From Helicobacteraceae bacterium (GTDB lineage Bacteria; Campylobacterota; Campylobacteria; Campylobacterales; Sulfurimonadaceae), in the NCBI GenBank assembly GCA_027063225.1, contig JAMOSG010000011.1:1-55379 (forward strand): DNA of 55,379 bases. The letters run 5' to 3'. A model generated the notes under the pieces. The model did no database searches. It saw nothing but the letters and a program-made list of their open reading frames with translations, and was not told the origin of the DNA. Position numbers and translations under genes: made by a program. Positions 35,277 to 44,995 of the stretch are shown here, piece after piece (position 1 is the stretch's first letter; every line of letters begins with the position of its first letter).

Positions 35277-37479
35277 GTTTTGCTCCAAAGCCACCCATAT
35301 TTTGTGGGGCATCTTCAAATTTTTTCACACGTGGATGAGTTTTTAAAAACTCTTTAACAGCATAAGAGAGTTTTCCTGTTCCAATACCGTGATACACTAT
35401 CACTTCATCCCATCCAGCAATTAAAGCATCATTTAAAAATTTATCGAGTGTTTCACACGCTTCTTCTACACGCATACCGTGTAGGTCACATTTTAGACCA
35501 GATTTTTTCTCCACTTGCAGTGTTACATTTGTTTTTGGTTTTTGTTTTAGAATTTGTGTATGTTTGAGGTGTTTTGTTTTTACGCGAACTCTCATACCAT
35601 CTACTTCTATTGTAGCTTCATTTTTCCCTTTCATTGCAACAATAACACCTTTTTGTGAATGGTATTTTACACTATCACCAACTTTAAACTCTATAGGTGT
35701 AGCAACTTCTGGTTCTTTTTTTGGTACTTTTTTATTGGCTTGGTTCATTAAGCGATGAATCTCTTTTGTTGAGCCACTTCTTGCTGCTTTTTTTGCATCA
35801 TCTATCGCTTCTTGGAACTCTTTTTGGAGTTGAGTTTTATGTTTATGAAGCTCTTTTTCTAAAGATTGTTGTTGCTCTTTTAGCTCAAGTTCACGTTTAT
35901 GTAAAGCTTCAAGTTTCTCATCTATTTTTTTATGTTTTTGTTTAAGTTCACGCTCTAACTCACTTCCACGCTCAATAAGCGTGTTGAGTTTTTGTGCATT
36001 TTCACCGTAAAGTTTTTTGGCATTTTCTACCAAAGAGTGGGCAATTCCGTAGCGACTTGCTGTTTCAAAAGCGTAACTTTTTCCAATGAGTCCTTGCATA
36101 AACTCATAGGTTGGTCTTTGGTTTTCCTCATCGTAAATTGCAGCCATAAGTTCTACATCGTCACGATCAGCCATAAGTGCTGCGAGGCGTTTATGGTGTG
36201 TTGTTACTACAATTTTTTGATTTTTCTTTGTAAGTTCATCTAAAATCACTTTAAAAAGTGCTGCTGCTTCATCACTATCTGTTCCTAACTCTATCTCATC
36301 GACCCCTACAAGAGCATTTTTTTCTTGAAAAATTTTAGAAAATTGCTGCATTCTTCCAGCAAATGTTGAGATATCGTTTTTTACATTTTGTGGGTCATCA
36401 ATAATGGCTAAAATATTTTTAAAACTTCCAATGTGGGAGTTGTTAGGATTGAGCTTTTGGGGAATCATATATTTTGCCATAAAAGCAGCACTAAGAAGTG
36501 ATTTTAAAAGCATCGTTTTCCCACCAGCATTTACCCCTGTTATCATCAAAATATTTTTTGAAAAATCAACGCTAATTGGTTTTGCATGGTGCAAGGCTGG
36601 ATGGATAAAATCTTTTAAAATAATTTTAGAATCGTTTTGTGCTTTGATAATATGAAGATTTTTTGCACGTGCAAATAAAACTCTTGCTTGGTAGTTGTCT
36701 AAACGAGTGAACTCTTTGTCTATAAATTTTATAAACGGTAAAAGTTGTGCTAACGTTTGGGAAAACTCTTTTGCATAATGGTAAAAAAGAGTTTGTCTCT
36801 CTTGGTTTATAAAGCGAATTTTCTCTTTTGCTTTAAGTAAAGAATCTGGAACTACATAGAAAAATCCGGCATTACTTCTTGCAACAACGCTCCCTTTTAA
36901 AACATGGTTAAAACCACCACGAACAAGAAGAGTCTCTTCGTTGTTGATGTAGTGAATTTGTGTATCTACAAGATAACTTGAGAGTTTTGAGCTATGGATA
37001 AGGCGTTTAAGATTTTGAGCAATAGAGTTTTTTTGCTCCTCTAAAAGGGTTTTGAGTCTGTAGAGTTCCTCATCTAGCTCCTCTTGAAAAATACCATCGT
37101 GGCTAAAGTAACGTTCAATCTCTTCAAAACGTTCATCTATCTCAAATTTTGCAAACCATTGACCTAAAAGTCCATCTAACTCTTTGTTTTTAAAGTAACG
37201 AAAGTAGCGAACAACTTTAATAGTTTCAAAGATTTGTTCAAATGTTAAAACACCTTTTTTCTTAAGATGTAAAAGGATGTTTGTAAAATCTATAGTTTTT
37301 GGAGCTGGTTTAAACTCCACTTTCTCTAGTGCTTCAATATAACGAAAGTGGAGGTTTTGATCCCCTTGGATATAGAGCGAATTTTCACGTGAAAAGAAAC
37401 TTTGAAACTCTGTTATATGTCCGTTTAAATCTAGTTGTTGTGTAATAGTATCTAGTTTATTGCTTGTTTGTGTTTTCAT
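35263..37479 (-). CDS. mutS2: Endonuclease MutS2
   Basis: A 738-residue MutS paralogue acting in recombination control or ribosome rescue rather than mismatch repair. It lacks the mismatch-recognition domain. The clamp and lever helices occupy about residues 1-290. Walker A ITGVNAGGKTMLLKS is at about residue 317, Walker B VGVDEIELGTD follows, then a long coiled coil (about 505-590), a KOW-like β domain (VGDSVKYHSQKGVIVAM) and a C-terminal Smr nuclease domain with DLHGMRVEEA and HGIGTGKL. Its start overlaps the cyclophilin stop by one base. Confidence 0.93.
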   Translation of the reverse strand: MKTQTSNKLDTITQQLDLNGHITEFQSFFSRENSLYIQGDQNLHFRYIEALEKVEFKPAPKTIDFTNILLHLKKKGVLTFEQIFETIKVVRYFRYFKNKELDGLLGQWFAKFEIDERFEEIERYFSHDGIFQEELDEELYRLKTLLEEQKNSIAQNLKRLIHSSKLSSYLVDTQIHYINNEETLLVRGGFNHVLKGSVVARSNAGFFYVVPDSLLKAKEKIRFINQERQTLFYHYAKEFSQTLAQLLPFIKFIDKEFTRLDNYQARVLFARAKNLHIIKAQNDSKIILKDFIHPALHHAKPISVDFSKNILMITGVNAGGKTMLLKSLLSAAFMAKYMIPQKLNPNNSHIGSFKNILAIIDDPQNVKNDISTFAGRMQQFSKIFQEKNALVGVDEIELGTDSDEAAALFKVILDELTKKNQKIVVTTHHKRLAALMADRDDVELMAAIYDEENQRPTYEFMQGLIGKSYAFETASRYGIAHSLVENAKKLYGENAQKLNTLIERGSELERELKQKHKKIDEKLEALHKRELELKEQQQSLEKELHKHKTQLQKEFQEAIDDAKKAARSGSTKEIHRLMNQANKKVPKKEPEVATPIEFKVGDSVKYHSQKGVIVAMKGKNEATIEVDGMRVRVKTKHLKHTQILKQKPKTNVTLQVEKKSGLKCDLHGMRVEEACETLDKFLNDALIAGWDEVIVYHGIGTGKLSYAVKEFLKTHPRVKKFEDAPQNMGGFGAKLVHL

Positions 37480-38009
37480 TAGTTTAGAATATATGCTTTG
37501 ATAATCTCTTGTTTTTGTAGAGGTTTATCACCATATCTACGACCATTTGTTTTTACATGAGAAATTTTGTACACAACATCCATCCCTTTTACAACTTGAC
37601 CAAAAATTGTATGGTATCCATTAAGCCATGGTGTTGGAGCTACTGTTATAAAGAATTGACTTCCATTTGTATTTGGACCTCTGTTTGCCATTGCTAAGAT
37701 TCCTGGTTTATCAAACACTTTGTTTTTGAACTCATCTTTAAATGGTTTATGCCAAATACTTTCTCCTCCACGCCCAGTTGCTGTTGGATCTCCACCTTGG
37801 ATCATAAAGTTTTTAATAACCCTGTGAAATACTGTATGGTTGTAGTAACCATTTTTTACATGTGTTGTAAAGTTCTCTACTGTTTTTGGAGCAACATCTT
37901 CAAAAAGTTCAAGCTCAATATTTCCTTGTGTTGTTTCAAACACAACATGTGGATTTTTTGCAAAAAGTGCAGTAGCTAAGAGTAGGGTAGTTAAAAGTAG
38001 TTTTTTCAT
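37479..38009 (-). CDS. Secreted cyclophilin-type peptidyl-prolyl isomerase
   Basis: A 176-residue periplasmic proline isomerase. A signal peptide (residues 1-18, ending LFA) precedes the cyclophilin fold: NFTTHVKNGYYNHTVFHRVI with the catalytic Arg, then IQGGDPTATGRGG, MANRGPNTNGSQFFIT and HTIFGQVVKGMDVV. The length equals PpiA plus signal. It lies 3 bases after msrB and is coupled to mutS2, all on one minus-strand transcript. Confidence 0.92.
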   Translation of the reverse strand: MKKLLLTTLLLATALFAKNPHVVFETTQGNIELELFEDVAPKTVENFTTHVKNGYYNHTVFHRVIKNFMIQGGDPTATGRGGESIWHKPFKDEFKNKVFDKPGILAMANRGPNTNGSQFFITVAPTPWLNGYHTIFGQVVKGMDVVYKISHVKTNGRRYGDKPLQKQEIIKAYILN

Positions 38010-38012
38010 TTG

Positions 38013-38399
38013 TTATTCTCCTTTAAAAGTTAATGATTCAGAGTTAATACAGTATCTTAGTCCTGTTGGTGCTGGACCATCTTCAAATACATGTCCTAAA
38101 TGGGCATCGCAGTTTGCACATACAACTTCAATGCGAAGCATATTGTGTGAGTAGTCTTTAAGCTCTTTTATTGCACCTTGTATAGGTTGGTAAAAACTTG
38201 GCCAACCTGTACCTGAGTCAAATTTTGTTTGTGAGTTAAAAAGGGGAGCATCACAACAAACACAGTGGTAAACTCCAACCTCTTTATGGTTGTAGTATTT
38301 TCCGCTAAAAGCTCTCTCTGTTCCTTTTTGACGTGTAACGTAGTATGTAAATTCTGGGAGAATTTTTTTATACTCCTCATCACTTAATTTTGGTTTCAT
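38013..38399 (-). CDS. msrB: Peptide methionine-(R)-S-oxide reductase
   Basis: Repairs methionine-R-sulfoxide in proteins. The 128-residue domain has the zinc-binding pairs CVCC and CANC, the signature [13 protein letters not shown], and the catalytic Cys in [11 protein letters not shown]. There is no signal peptide, so it is cytosolic. No MsrA is fused or adjacent. The start overlaps the stop of the NERD-like gene by 4 bases (ATGA). Confidence 0.95.
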   Translation of the reverse strand: MKPKLSDEEYKKILPEFTYYVTRQKGTERAFSGKYYNHKEVGVYHCVCCDAPLFNSQTKFDSGTGWPSFYQPIQGAIKELKDYSHNMLRIEVVCANCDAHLGHVFEDGPAPTGLRYCINSESLTFKGE

Positions 38400-39853
38400 A
38401 CTCTTTTCCTATTTTTAATTTTTAAAATATTGAGTGTTTCCTCTTTAAAAAAGAGATAGTTTTTTGTTGTTGCAACACTTAATGCTTTTTGCAGTTGTTC
38501 ATATTCGTTTGCTTCATCAGCTATAAAAAGTGAAACTTTATTGTTAAGGTTGGTAATATCTTCATAACTCATAAAAAGGAGGTTTTGTATATCTTGTTCA
38601 TTGAGTGTTAGTTTTGTATTAAAGAGTGTTGCACATATTTTTAATCTTTTTTTCAATTTAACGTAGAGTTCTTTTCTTTTTGCAGATGAGCTAAAAATAA
38701 CAATATCTGAAGCTTCATACTCTTTTAACAACTCTTCTAAGAGTTTTAAAAGTTCCTCTTGAGGTGTTTGTGTTTGAATAAGTTTTACCTCTAACTCTTT
38801 TGCGTAAAAATCCTCTTCAAAATTAAAATTCTCTTGAGTGTTATAGTCACTATTGATTAGTACCAGTTTACCTTTTGCTTGAATATGGTGTAGGTATTCT
38901 AAAAAATCTTTTTGGTGGTGTTGTGCGTCATCACATAAAACAACCTCTGCAATATCAAATCTCTTTTTCATAAGAGATTTCTCAACACTTAGTTTAGTAC
39001 TTAGCGTTGTTTGTTTGGTAAAAAGAAGATGGCTATGTAAAAGTTCATTAGGTGTCAAAACATCTACTTTTATGTTATGTTTTTGCATAAATTGCTTTGC
39101 TAAAGATACCTCAAAAGGTGTTTTTTGTAAAAGAATAACTCTATCATTTGGATTTTGAAGTTTATAGTAGAGTGCTTTTAAGATTAAACTAGCTGTTTTT
39201 CCACTTTTTGGTGGTGCTTGTAGTGTTTGGTTTTTTTTAATAGCTGCTGTAATAAACATAAGTTGTTGTTCTGTTGCAAAGGAAGCAGTAGTGTCATTAT
39301 AAATAACACAGTAGGGTATAAGATTTGCCACAATATCTATTTGATTTGGTAAAGTTGTTTTTTCTAAAGCGTTGTTTAGTTTTTCTAAAATCTCTGTTGT
39401 AGTGGAATTACTAAAGATAATATTTTCTTGGCTAAATAGTTTTTGAAAAGCTTCATTACTATGTTGATACTGCTCAATATTGAAATTTTCCATCAACAAA
39501 ATATGGTAGATTGGAAAATTTTTATAGGAGAGATTTTTATGGAGTTTCTCTTTTATATGTTGTTGCAATTGTGAAAATAATATAACTGTTTTTGACTCAA
39601 CCTCTTGAATATCTTTTTTTTGTAGCTCCATATAGGAGGATTCCTCTTTTTGAAAAATATACAATCCACGCATAGGATCTAAAATAATGAGAGGGATAAA
39701 AAACTGGTTATTGTTTAAGTAAAGAGATATATCTTTAAAAAGGAGGAAATTTTGTTCTTTGGCAACTTGCTTTAATGCCTTAATTGGTAAAGAATCTGGT
39801 GCTAAAAGTGTTTTAGAGCGCTTGAAAATTGAAGATATTAAAGAGTTTTTCAT
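38396..39853 (-). CDS. NERD/UvrD-like protein with degenerate helicase motifs
   Basis: A 485-residue protein. Residues 1 to about 150 resemble a nuclease-related NERD region ([31 protein letters not shown]). The rest looks like a reduced UvrD-type superfamily 1 helicase: [16 protein letters not shown] as motif I (about residue 213), VVLCDDAQH as motif II (DDAQ for DEAQ), and a final ATTKNYLFF in place of VALTRAK. The accessory 2B region is missing. The protein may bind ATP, but motif VI is lost. It is the first gene of the msrB-cyclophilin-mutS2 run. Confidence 0.6.
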   Translation of the reverse strand: MKNSLISSIFKRSKTLLAPDSLPIKALKQVAKEQNFLLFKDISLYLNNNQFFIPLIILDPMRGLYIFQKEESSYMELQKKDIQEVESKTVILFSQLQQHIKEKLHKNLSYKNFPIYHILLMENFNIEQYQHSNEAFQKLFSQENIIFSNSTTTEILEKLNNALEKTTLPNQIDIVANLIPYCVIYNDTTASFATEQQLMFITAAIKKNQTLQAPPKSGKTASLILKALYYKLQNPNDRVILLQKTPFEVSLAKQFMQKHNIKVDVLTPNELLHSHLLFTKQTTLSTKLSVEKSLMKKRFDIAEVVLCDDAQHHQKDFLEYLHHIQAKGKLVLINSDYNTQENFNFEEDFYAKELEVKLIQTQTPQEELLKLLEELLKEYEASDIVIFSSSAKRKELYVKLKKRLKICATLFNTKLTLNEQDIQNLLFMSYEDITNLNNKVSLFIADEANEYEQLQKALSVATTKNYLFFKEETLNILKIKNRKRV

Positions 39854-39867
39854 TAGTTAAAAACTCC

Positions 39868-39885
39868 ATCACACAAAAGTGTGAT
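39868..39885 (-). terminator. Terminator of hup
   Basis: A perfect 7-bp stem ATCACAC/GTGTGAT with a 4-base loop lies 11 bases after the hup stop; on the minus strand it is followed by GGAG and a T-run (complement of AAAAA at 39859-39863). Confidence 0.65.
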
Positions 39886-39895
39886 AGAAAATGTT

Positions 39896-40180
39896 CTATT
39901 TTCCAGCTGCAACGCGGTCTTTTAAACCTTTACCAGCTTTAAATTTAGGAACCATTTTATCTTCAGTTTTATAAGTTTTATCTGTTCCTGGAACTTTACC
40001 CTCTTTACCTTTTTGTAAAGCAGCTGTAAAACTACCAAAACCAACTAAAGAAACATCCTCTTTTTTAACAAGTGCTTCTGTAATAGCATCTGTAAACGCT
40101 TTAATAGCAGTTTCTGCTTCAGCTTTAGTTTTGTATTCACCACATGATTGTACTAATTCAACGAATTGAGCTTTATTCAT
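39896..40180 (-). CDS. hup: HU-family DNA-binding protein
   Basis: A 94-residue nucleoid-associated protein. It has the HU helical dimerisation part (NKAQFVELVQ) and VSLVGFGSFTAA. The β-arm, normally with a RNPxT tip, is KEGKVPGTDKTYKTEDKMVPKFKAGKGLKD, so the RNP motif is changed to VPGT, as in several HU proteins of this phylum. It is monocistronic, with a hairpin terminator. Confidence 0.92.
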   Translation of the reverse strand: MNKAQFVELVQSCGEYKTKAEAETAIKAFTDAITEALVKKEDVSLVGFGSFTAALQKGKEGKVPGTDKTYKTEDKMVPKFKAGKGLKDRVAAGK

Positions 40181-40298
40181 CTATTGTGTCCTTAGATTTA
40201 ATATTGATTCCGAATTTTCACAATTCAGCTGCTCGTACTTTATAGTTTCTTTGCTTAAAATAAATATAAAAATTAGTTTTTTTTTCTAAAAATTGCTT

Positions 40299-40922
40299 TT
40301 AGAGTGCTAAAAGGTCACTATAATCATATTTTGCAAGGTCTAAAAAGAGCTTCCCATTTTGTTGAATAATACGCACATCGTTATTATAAACCTCTAAAAA
40401 TCTCTTTTTTATTTTTTTACGTTGATGAGAATCTAACTCTAAAGATTTGAGATATTCTTTAAGTTCAATAAGTTTTGGTTCCTCTTTTTTTACCTTTTTT
40501 GGGGTAGTTTGCTGTAGAGAAAGATTTGTTTGAATAAGTTGTAAAATCTCTTTTAGTTGAGTATCTTTAGATGTGTAAATCTCTTCAATTTTATCACGCT
40601 CTGCTTGAAGCATTGCTTCTTTGTCTGCTATGAGTTGGTCTATTTTTTGTTCTAATTGAGTAATTTTTTCTTTAAGTTGTTTGTTCTCTTTTTGGTAAAG
40701 TGAAAGGATTGTTGAAACAGTTGGACGTGACTTTGGTTTTTCCATAACTGTTGGCTCAACCACCTCTTGAATTACAGGTTGTGTTGAAGTTGGTTCAGGT
40801 GTTATAATGTATAGTGTATCATTTTCAATAACATAATCAAGTTTTTTCTCTTTTATTCGTGAATGTATCGCTTCTTTAGAGATTTTAAACTCTTTTGAAA
40901 ATTGATCTATTGTGAGTTTCAT
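40299..40922 (-). CDS. DUF3972-type protein with N-terminal HTH and coiled coil
   Basis: A 207-residue protein with a small N-terminal helix-turn-helix (TIDQFSKEFKISKEAIHSRI, residues 4-23) resembling excisionase/MerR-type DNA-binding or DUF3972 folds of Campylobacterota. A Pro/Thr-rich linker follows, then a coiled coil (residues about 75-135) and a C-terminal conserved block (KIKKRFLEVYNNDVRIIQQNGKLFLDL). It may be a DNA-bound structural or regulatory protein; nothing shows a target. Confidence 0.65.
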   Translation of the reverse strand: MKLTIDQFSKEFKISKEAIHSRIKEKKLDYVIENDTLYIITPEPTSTQPVIQEVVEPTVMEKPKSRPTVSTILSLYQKENKQLKEKITQLEQKIDQLIADKEAMLQAERDKIEEIYTSKDTQLKEILQLIQTNLSLQQTTPKKVKKEEPKLIELKEYLKSLELDSHQRKKIKKRFLEVYNNDVRIIQQNGKLFLDLAKYDYSDLLAL

Positions 40923-41035
40923 ACCTATTCCTATGAAAAATTATGAAAGATTATACCATTTTTTTATTACAAAAAGTTGTTTTAAATAAATCTTTTAATA
41001 TAATTAAGAAAATATATATTTTTAGGAAATAGAAT

Positions 41036-42115
41036 ATGAGCAATGGAATTTTAAGTATTGTAAAGCCGGGTGTTTTATTTGGTGATGATGTTCAAAAAGT
41101 TTACGACTATGCAAAAAAAGAGGGTTTTGCAATCCCTGCTGTAAATGTTGTTGGGACAGACTCTATAAATGGTGTGCTTGAAGCTGCTGCGAAAGTAAAT
41201 TCACCTGTTATTATCCAGTTTAGTAATGGTGGTGCATCTTTTTATGCTGGTAAAGGATTAAGTAATGAGCGTGAAAAGGCTGCTATTGCTGGTGCTATTA
41301 GTGGTGCTGCACATGTACATTTAATGGCAGAAGCTTATGGTGTACCTGTTATTTTACATACAGACCATGCTGCTAGAAAATTGCTTCCTTGGATTGATGC
41401 TTTAGTAGATGCTAGTGAGCGTCACTTTAAATCAAATGGAAAACCACTTTTCTCTTCACATATGTTAGACCTTTCAGAGGAATCTTTAGAGGAGAATGTA
41501 CAAACATGTAAAATGTACTTTGAGCGAATGGCAAAAGTTGGTATCAATATTGAGATTGAGCTTGGTGTAACAGGTGGGGAAGAAGATGGTGTAGATAATA
41601 CAAACATCGATAACTCTTTACTCTACACTCAACCAGAAGATGTTGCTTATGCATATGAAGAGTTAAGTAAAGTTTCTCCAAATTTTACTATTGCAGCTTC
41701 ATTTGGAAATGTTCATGGTGTTTATAAACCAGGAAATGTTGTACTTACTCCAAAAATTTTAGATAATTCTCAAAAATATATTCAAGAAAAATTCAATACA
41801 GATGAAAAACCAGTAAACTTTGTTTTCCACGGTGGTTCAGGTTCTGCACCATCTGAGATAAGTGAAGCGATTAGTTATGGTGTTATTAAGATGAATATCG
41901 ATACAGATACACAATGGGCTACTTGGGATGGTGTTCGTCAGTATGTTGCAAAATATAATGATTATCTTCAAGGGCAAATTGGTAATCCAGAGGGTGAAGA
42001 TAAACCAAATAAAAAATATTATGACCCTAGAAAATGGCTTCGTGCAGGGCAAGAGAGTTTAGTTGCTCGTGTAGAGGAAGCTTTTAAAGACTTAAATGCT
42101 TTAGATAGAAACTAA
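41036..42115 (+). CDS. fbaA: Class II fructose-bisphosphate aldolase
   Basis: Zinc-dependent reversible cleavage of fructose 1,6-bisphosphate, here probably also used in gluconeogenesis. The 359-residue length is the class IIA type. The zinc site includes His in ILHTDHAARK, Glu in IELGVTGGEEDG, and His residues in SFGNVHGVY and NFVFHGGSGS. NIDTDTQWATWDG is the C-terminal family segment. It is preceded by an A/T-rich leader with TATAATTAAG-like sequence and ends 4 bases inside a convergent gene. Confidence 0.96.
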   Translation: MSNGILSIVKPGVLFGDDVQKVYDYAKKEGFAIPAVNVVGTDSINGVLEAAAKVNSPVIIQFSNGGASFYAGKGLSNEREKAAIAGAISGAAHVHLMAEAYGVPVILHTDHAARKLLPWIDALVDASERHFKSNGKPLFSSHMLDLSEESLEENVQTCKMYFERMAKVGINIEIELGVTGGEEDGVDNTNIDNSLLYTQPEDVAYAYEELSKVSPNFTIAASFGNVHGVYKPGNVVLTPKILDNSQKYIQEKFNTDEKPVNFVFHGGSGSAPSEISEAISYGVIKMNIDTDTQWATWDGVRQYVAKYNDYLQGQIGNPEGEDKPNKKYYDPRKWLRAGQESLVARVEEAFKDLNALDRN

Positions 42116-42459
42116 AGCTTTTGTTTTAAATCCTCATAAATCTCTCTAACAGAAGAGAGATGAGGGTTTTTCAAAAAGTGTGATTGTAAAAATTTACGTA
42201 ATTTATTTTCATTAAATCTCCAAAAGAGTTCTTTGTTAAACTCTGTATGATTTTTTATAGCTTCACAAAGTTTTTTCCCCTCGAGTTTTCCCTCTGTTTC
42301 GTGAATAACTTTTAAAATAAACTGTTCTAACTCCTCTATAGCCTCTTTTGTTGTATCATCATCATGAAGTTGTTTTGTTGGTAAAAACGCACTCATTTTC
42401 CAAATGCTTAAACCTACACCCAAAACAAACCCTAGAAGCATTAGTGTTGAAATACTCAT
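42112..42459 (-). CDS. Small membrane-anchored hypothetical protein
   Basis: A 115-residue protein starting at ATG 42459, which overlaps the sensor-kinase stop by 4 bases (ATGA). One N-terminal membrane helix (about residues 5-23) is followed by a charged helical domain with KLCEAIKNHTEFNKELFWRFNENKLRKFL. I do not recognise the family. Translational coupling suggests it belongs with the signalling genes. An earlier ATG at 42477 would only add a few residues. Confidence 0.65.
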   Translation of the reverse strand: MSISTLMLLGFVLGVGLSIWKMSAFLPTKQLHDDDTTKEAIEELEQFILKVIHETEGKLEGKKLCEAIKNHTEFNKELFWRFNENKLRKFLQSHFLKNPHLSSVREIYEDLKQKL

Positions 42460-44942
42460 GAAAAATCCTTTGCACAAATATGTGAGATACTTTTTGCAAG
42501 TGTAATTGGAGTGAGTGGAAGTTGTAATGCAAAAAGGTGTTTTATGTTGTTCTCGTAAATATAAAACTTTTGTAAACTCTGAAGAGCAACAGCTGGAATT
42601 TTTGCTTGAATAATTTGTTGGTTGTAGCTTACATCTGGAGTGAAAAAGAGTAAGTCATAACCATGGTCTTGGTATTTATCTAAAAATATAACATTTTTAG
42701 CACCAAAGTCTGAAAGGTATTTTTTAATAAGGTTCATATTAGTGAAATTTTTCTCATTTTTGAGTAGAGCTATTGTATAAGAATTAAGAAGAGTCTTACT
42801 TAGATAGTTCATATGACGTAACCTAAGAGCTACCATTGGAACACTCAATGTAAAGATAGAGCCTTTTCCTACATCACTTTTTAATTTGAGTTGTGCTTTC
42901 ATTAATTTTGCAAGTTCAAATGATACACTGAGTCCTAGTCCAGAACCCTTGTATTGAGACATAGAATCTATTTGTGACTCATAAGCATTAAAAATCTTCT
43001 CTTGTTGTTCTTTTGATATACCAATACCATTGTCTTTCACAGAAATAACAAGATTATCCTTTTCTTGAATAGCATAAATTTTAATTACACCATCTTCTGG
43101 TGTAAATTTAACAGCATTACTAAGAAGATTAGTTACTATTTGGCGTATCTTTGGCATATCTACACGAATAAGAGAAGGAAGTTTTGGGTCTATATATACA
43201 TTGTATTGAAGTTCTTTCTTATCACAGTGAGATGCAAAAAGAAAAATTGTATCACTTAATTCTTTTACTGGGTCAATTTCATGATATTCTAGCTCAAGTT
43301 CTGCTTTGTCTAGTTTTGCAAATTGTAACATATCGTACGTGATATTTAATAAAGACTGACTTGTTTTTTCTATAAAATGTAAGTGTTCTAAGATTTTTGT
43401 ATCGGTAGTTTGTGCTATTAATTGATTTGTTTTTTGTGAAATGTTTTGGAGTGGTTTTGTTAATTCATTTGAAATATTTGTTAAAAATCTATCTTTTGTT
43501 TGTTGGGCTTGAAGAGCTTCTTCTTTTGCAAGACTTAGTGCTTCAACTTGATTTTGCAACGAAAGTGTTTGTTCATATACCGTTTGCTCTAAAGATTCGG
43601 TTTGTTTTTGAATTTTTGTTGCAATAAGTTGAACTAGGTCATTAAACACTTCTTTAAGTTCTTTAAGGTTAGGATTGTTTGGCTGAATTTTTAATGATTT
43701 AGAAAAATCTCCATCTTGCATACGTTTTAGAATATGTGTAGTTTCTTTTATAAACTCTTTATCTTCTTGAAGTTTTTGTTCTACATTTTTTATTTCATTG
43801 TTTATTGTTTGTGCAATAGCATAGAGTTCATCTTTTGATTTGATTTCTATATTTTTTGGTTTTTTAGCTTTATGGTTAAGAAAATTAAAGAAGTTAATAA
43901 GTCCAGATTCTATTTGTGCAATAGCATTGTTAAGGTTATTTGCAAGGTAAATAACACTTGCTAAAAGGAGTAAAATAGTAAAAATAGTAAGCCCTATTTT
44001 TCCTACAAGTGCATCTTCAGTTTGTTTAATTTGTTGTTGAAAATATTGTGATACTTTGTTGAAGATTGATTGTTCAACTTGATGAATTTCATTGATACGC
44101 TCTGAGCTTATATCGAACCATTCAAAAGAATCGAGTTGTAATTTATTCAGAGTATTGTTTTTATCGTAATTTATCACTTTGTTTCTTGCTGTTGCAAAGT
44201 TGTTTTGATGGTATTTAGCATAGATTTGTTGTAGTTTTTGACAAGATTTGTTTCCATTTAACAAATAAGAGAGTTGTTTAAAACTATCATCTTGGTTTGC
44301 TAAAAGGTCATAAAATTTATGTATATCTTCTTTTGTAATATCATCTGAAAAGATAAAATTACTAACAAGAGCTCTCTCTTGACCAGCTAATTCTTGGAAT
44401 TGTATAAGCTTATAGAGTGTAAAAATATCAAATTCTATCTGTTTTGAATGGGTATAGATTTTAAAACCATCTATGATTTTGATAAGTCTATCGTTCATTA
44501 ACGTAAAGTAGTTAAATGGTTTTCTAACATCTGTTCGTCGTTGTTCTATAAGTCTTCTAATTGTATCGATATTGTCTATGCGAGGTCGAAGCTCTTGAAT
44601 ATATTTTTGCGTAAAAAGAGATATTGTCTCTTTATCGAGATTTTCAAGGGCATTTTGAAATGCTTTTATTTGCTTGTTTGTAGCTTGAATCTGTTTTTGG
44701 AGTAACTCTTTTGTTTCTTGTGTATTTGATTTGTTAAGATACATAGCACTTCTACCACGTTCAAGCTGAAACTCATGGAGAAGTTCACTTGCACTGCGTA
44801 TAAGTTGAAGATGCTTAAGTGCAGTTTTTGTAGCTATGAGTTGTTCATATTTGTCGTTGTAGTGAGAAATAGAAAAAACCAAAAGTGTAACAATAGGTAA
44901 AATTGTTACGATTAAAAGTTTTTGGATAATATTTAGTTTCAT
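42456..44942 (-). CDS. NIT-domain sensor kinase-like protein lacking the phospho-acceptor His
   Basis: An 828-residue membrane protein: helix at about 7-25, a periplasmic nitrate/nitrite-sensing (NIT) type domain (LLHEFQLERGRSAMYL and QELAGQERALVSNF), a second helix at about 315-335, a HAMP-like linker and coiled coil, then a HisKA-like and HATPase core. The ATP lid is well preserved (NLLSNAVKF, DNGIGIS, GSGLGLSV). The acceptor motif, normally SHELRTPL, reads SNELTKPL, with Asn-492 in place of His. The last 100 residues are a degenerate receiver-like domain. It could be a pseudo-kinase or phosphatase; autophosphorylation at the usual site is impossible. Confidence 0.85.
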   Translation of the reverse strand: MKLNIIQKLLIVTILPIVTLLVFSISHYNDKYEQLIATKTALKHLQLIRSASELLHEFQLERGRSAMYLNKSNTQETKELLQKQIQATNKQIKAFQNALENLDKETISLFTQKYIQELRPRIDNIDTIRRLIEQRRTDVRKPFNYFTLMNDRLIKIIDGFKIYTHSKQIEFDIFTLYKLIQFQELAGQERALVSNFIFSDDITKEDIHKFYDLLANQDDSFKQLSYLLNGNKSCQKLQQIYAKYHQNNFATARNKVINYDKNNTLNKLQLDSFEWFDISSERINEIHQVEQSIFNKVSQYFQQQIKQTEDALVGKIGLTIFTILLLLASVIYLANNLNNAIAQIESGLINFFNFLNHKAKKPKNIEIKSKDELYAIAQTINNEIKNVEQKLQEDKEFIKETTHILKRMQDGDFSKSLKIQPNNPNLKELKEVFNDLVQLIATKIQKQTESLEQTVYEQTLSLQNQVEALSLAKEEALQAQQTKDRFLTNISNELTKPLQNISQKTNQLIAQTTDTKILEHLHFIEKTSQSLLNITYDMLQFAKLDKAELELEYHEIDPVKELSDTIFLFASHCDKKELQYNVYIDPKLPSLIRVDMPKIRQIVTNLLSNAVKFTPEDGVIKIYAIQEKDNLVISVKDNGIGISKEQQEKIFNAYESQIDSMSQYKGSGLGLSVSFELAKLMKAQLKLKSDVGKGSIFTLSVPMVALRLRHMNYLSKTLLNSYTIALLKNEKNFTNMNLIKKYLSDFGAKNVIFLDKYQDHGYDLLFFTPDVSYNQQIIQAKIPAVALQSLQKFYIYENNIKHLFALQLPLTPITLAKSISHICAKDFS

Positions 44943-44995
44943 ATGCTACTCAGAAATTTTTCGCATCATTATAGCATATAGAACTCTTTTTTTGA

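Noticed and set aside
35276..35318. ATG at 35318 as the start of the flavoprotein
   Set aside because: It lies deep inside mutS2 and adds residues before the FAD site; the TTG at 35276 has a GGAG at good spacing.
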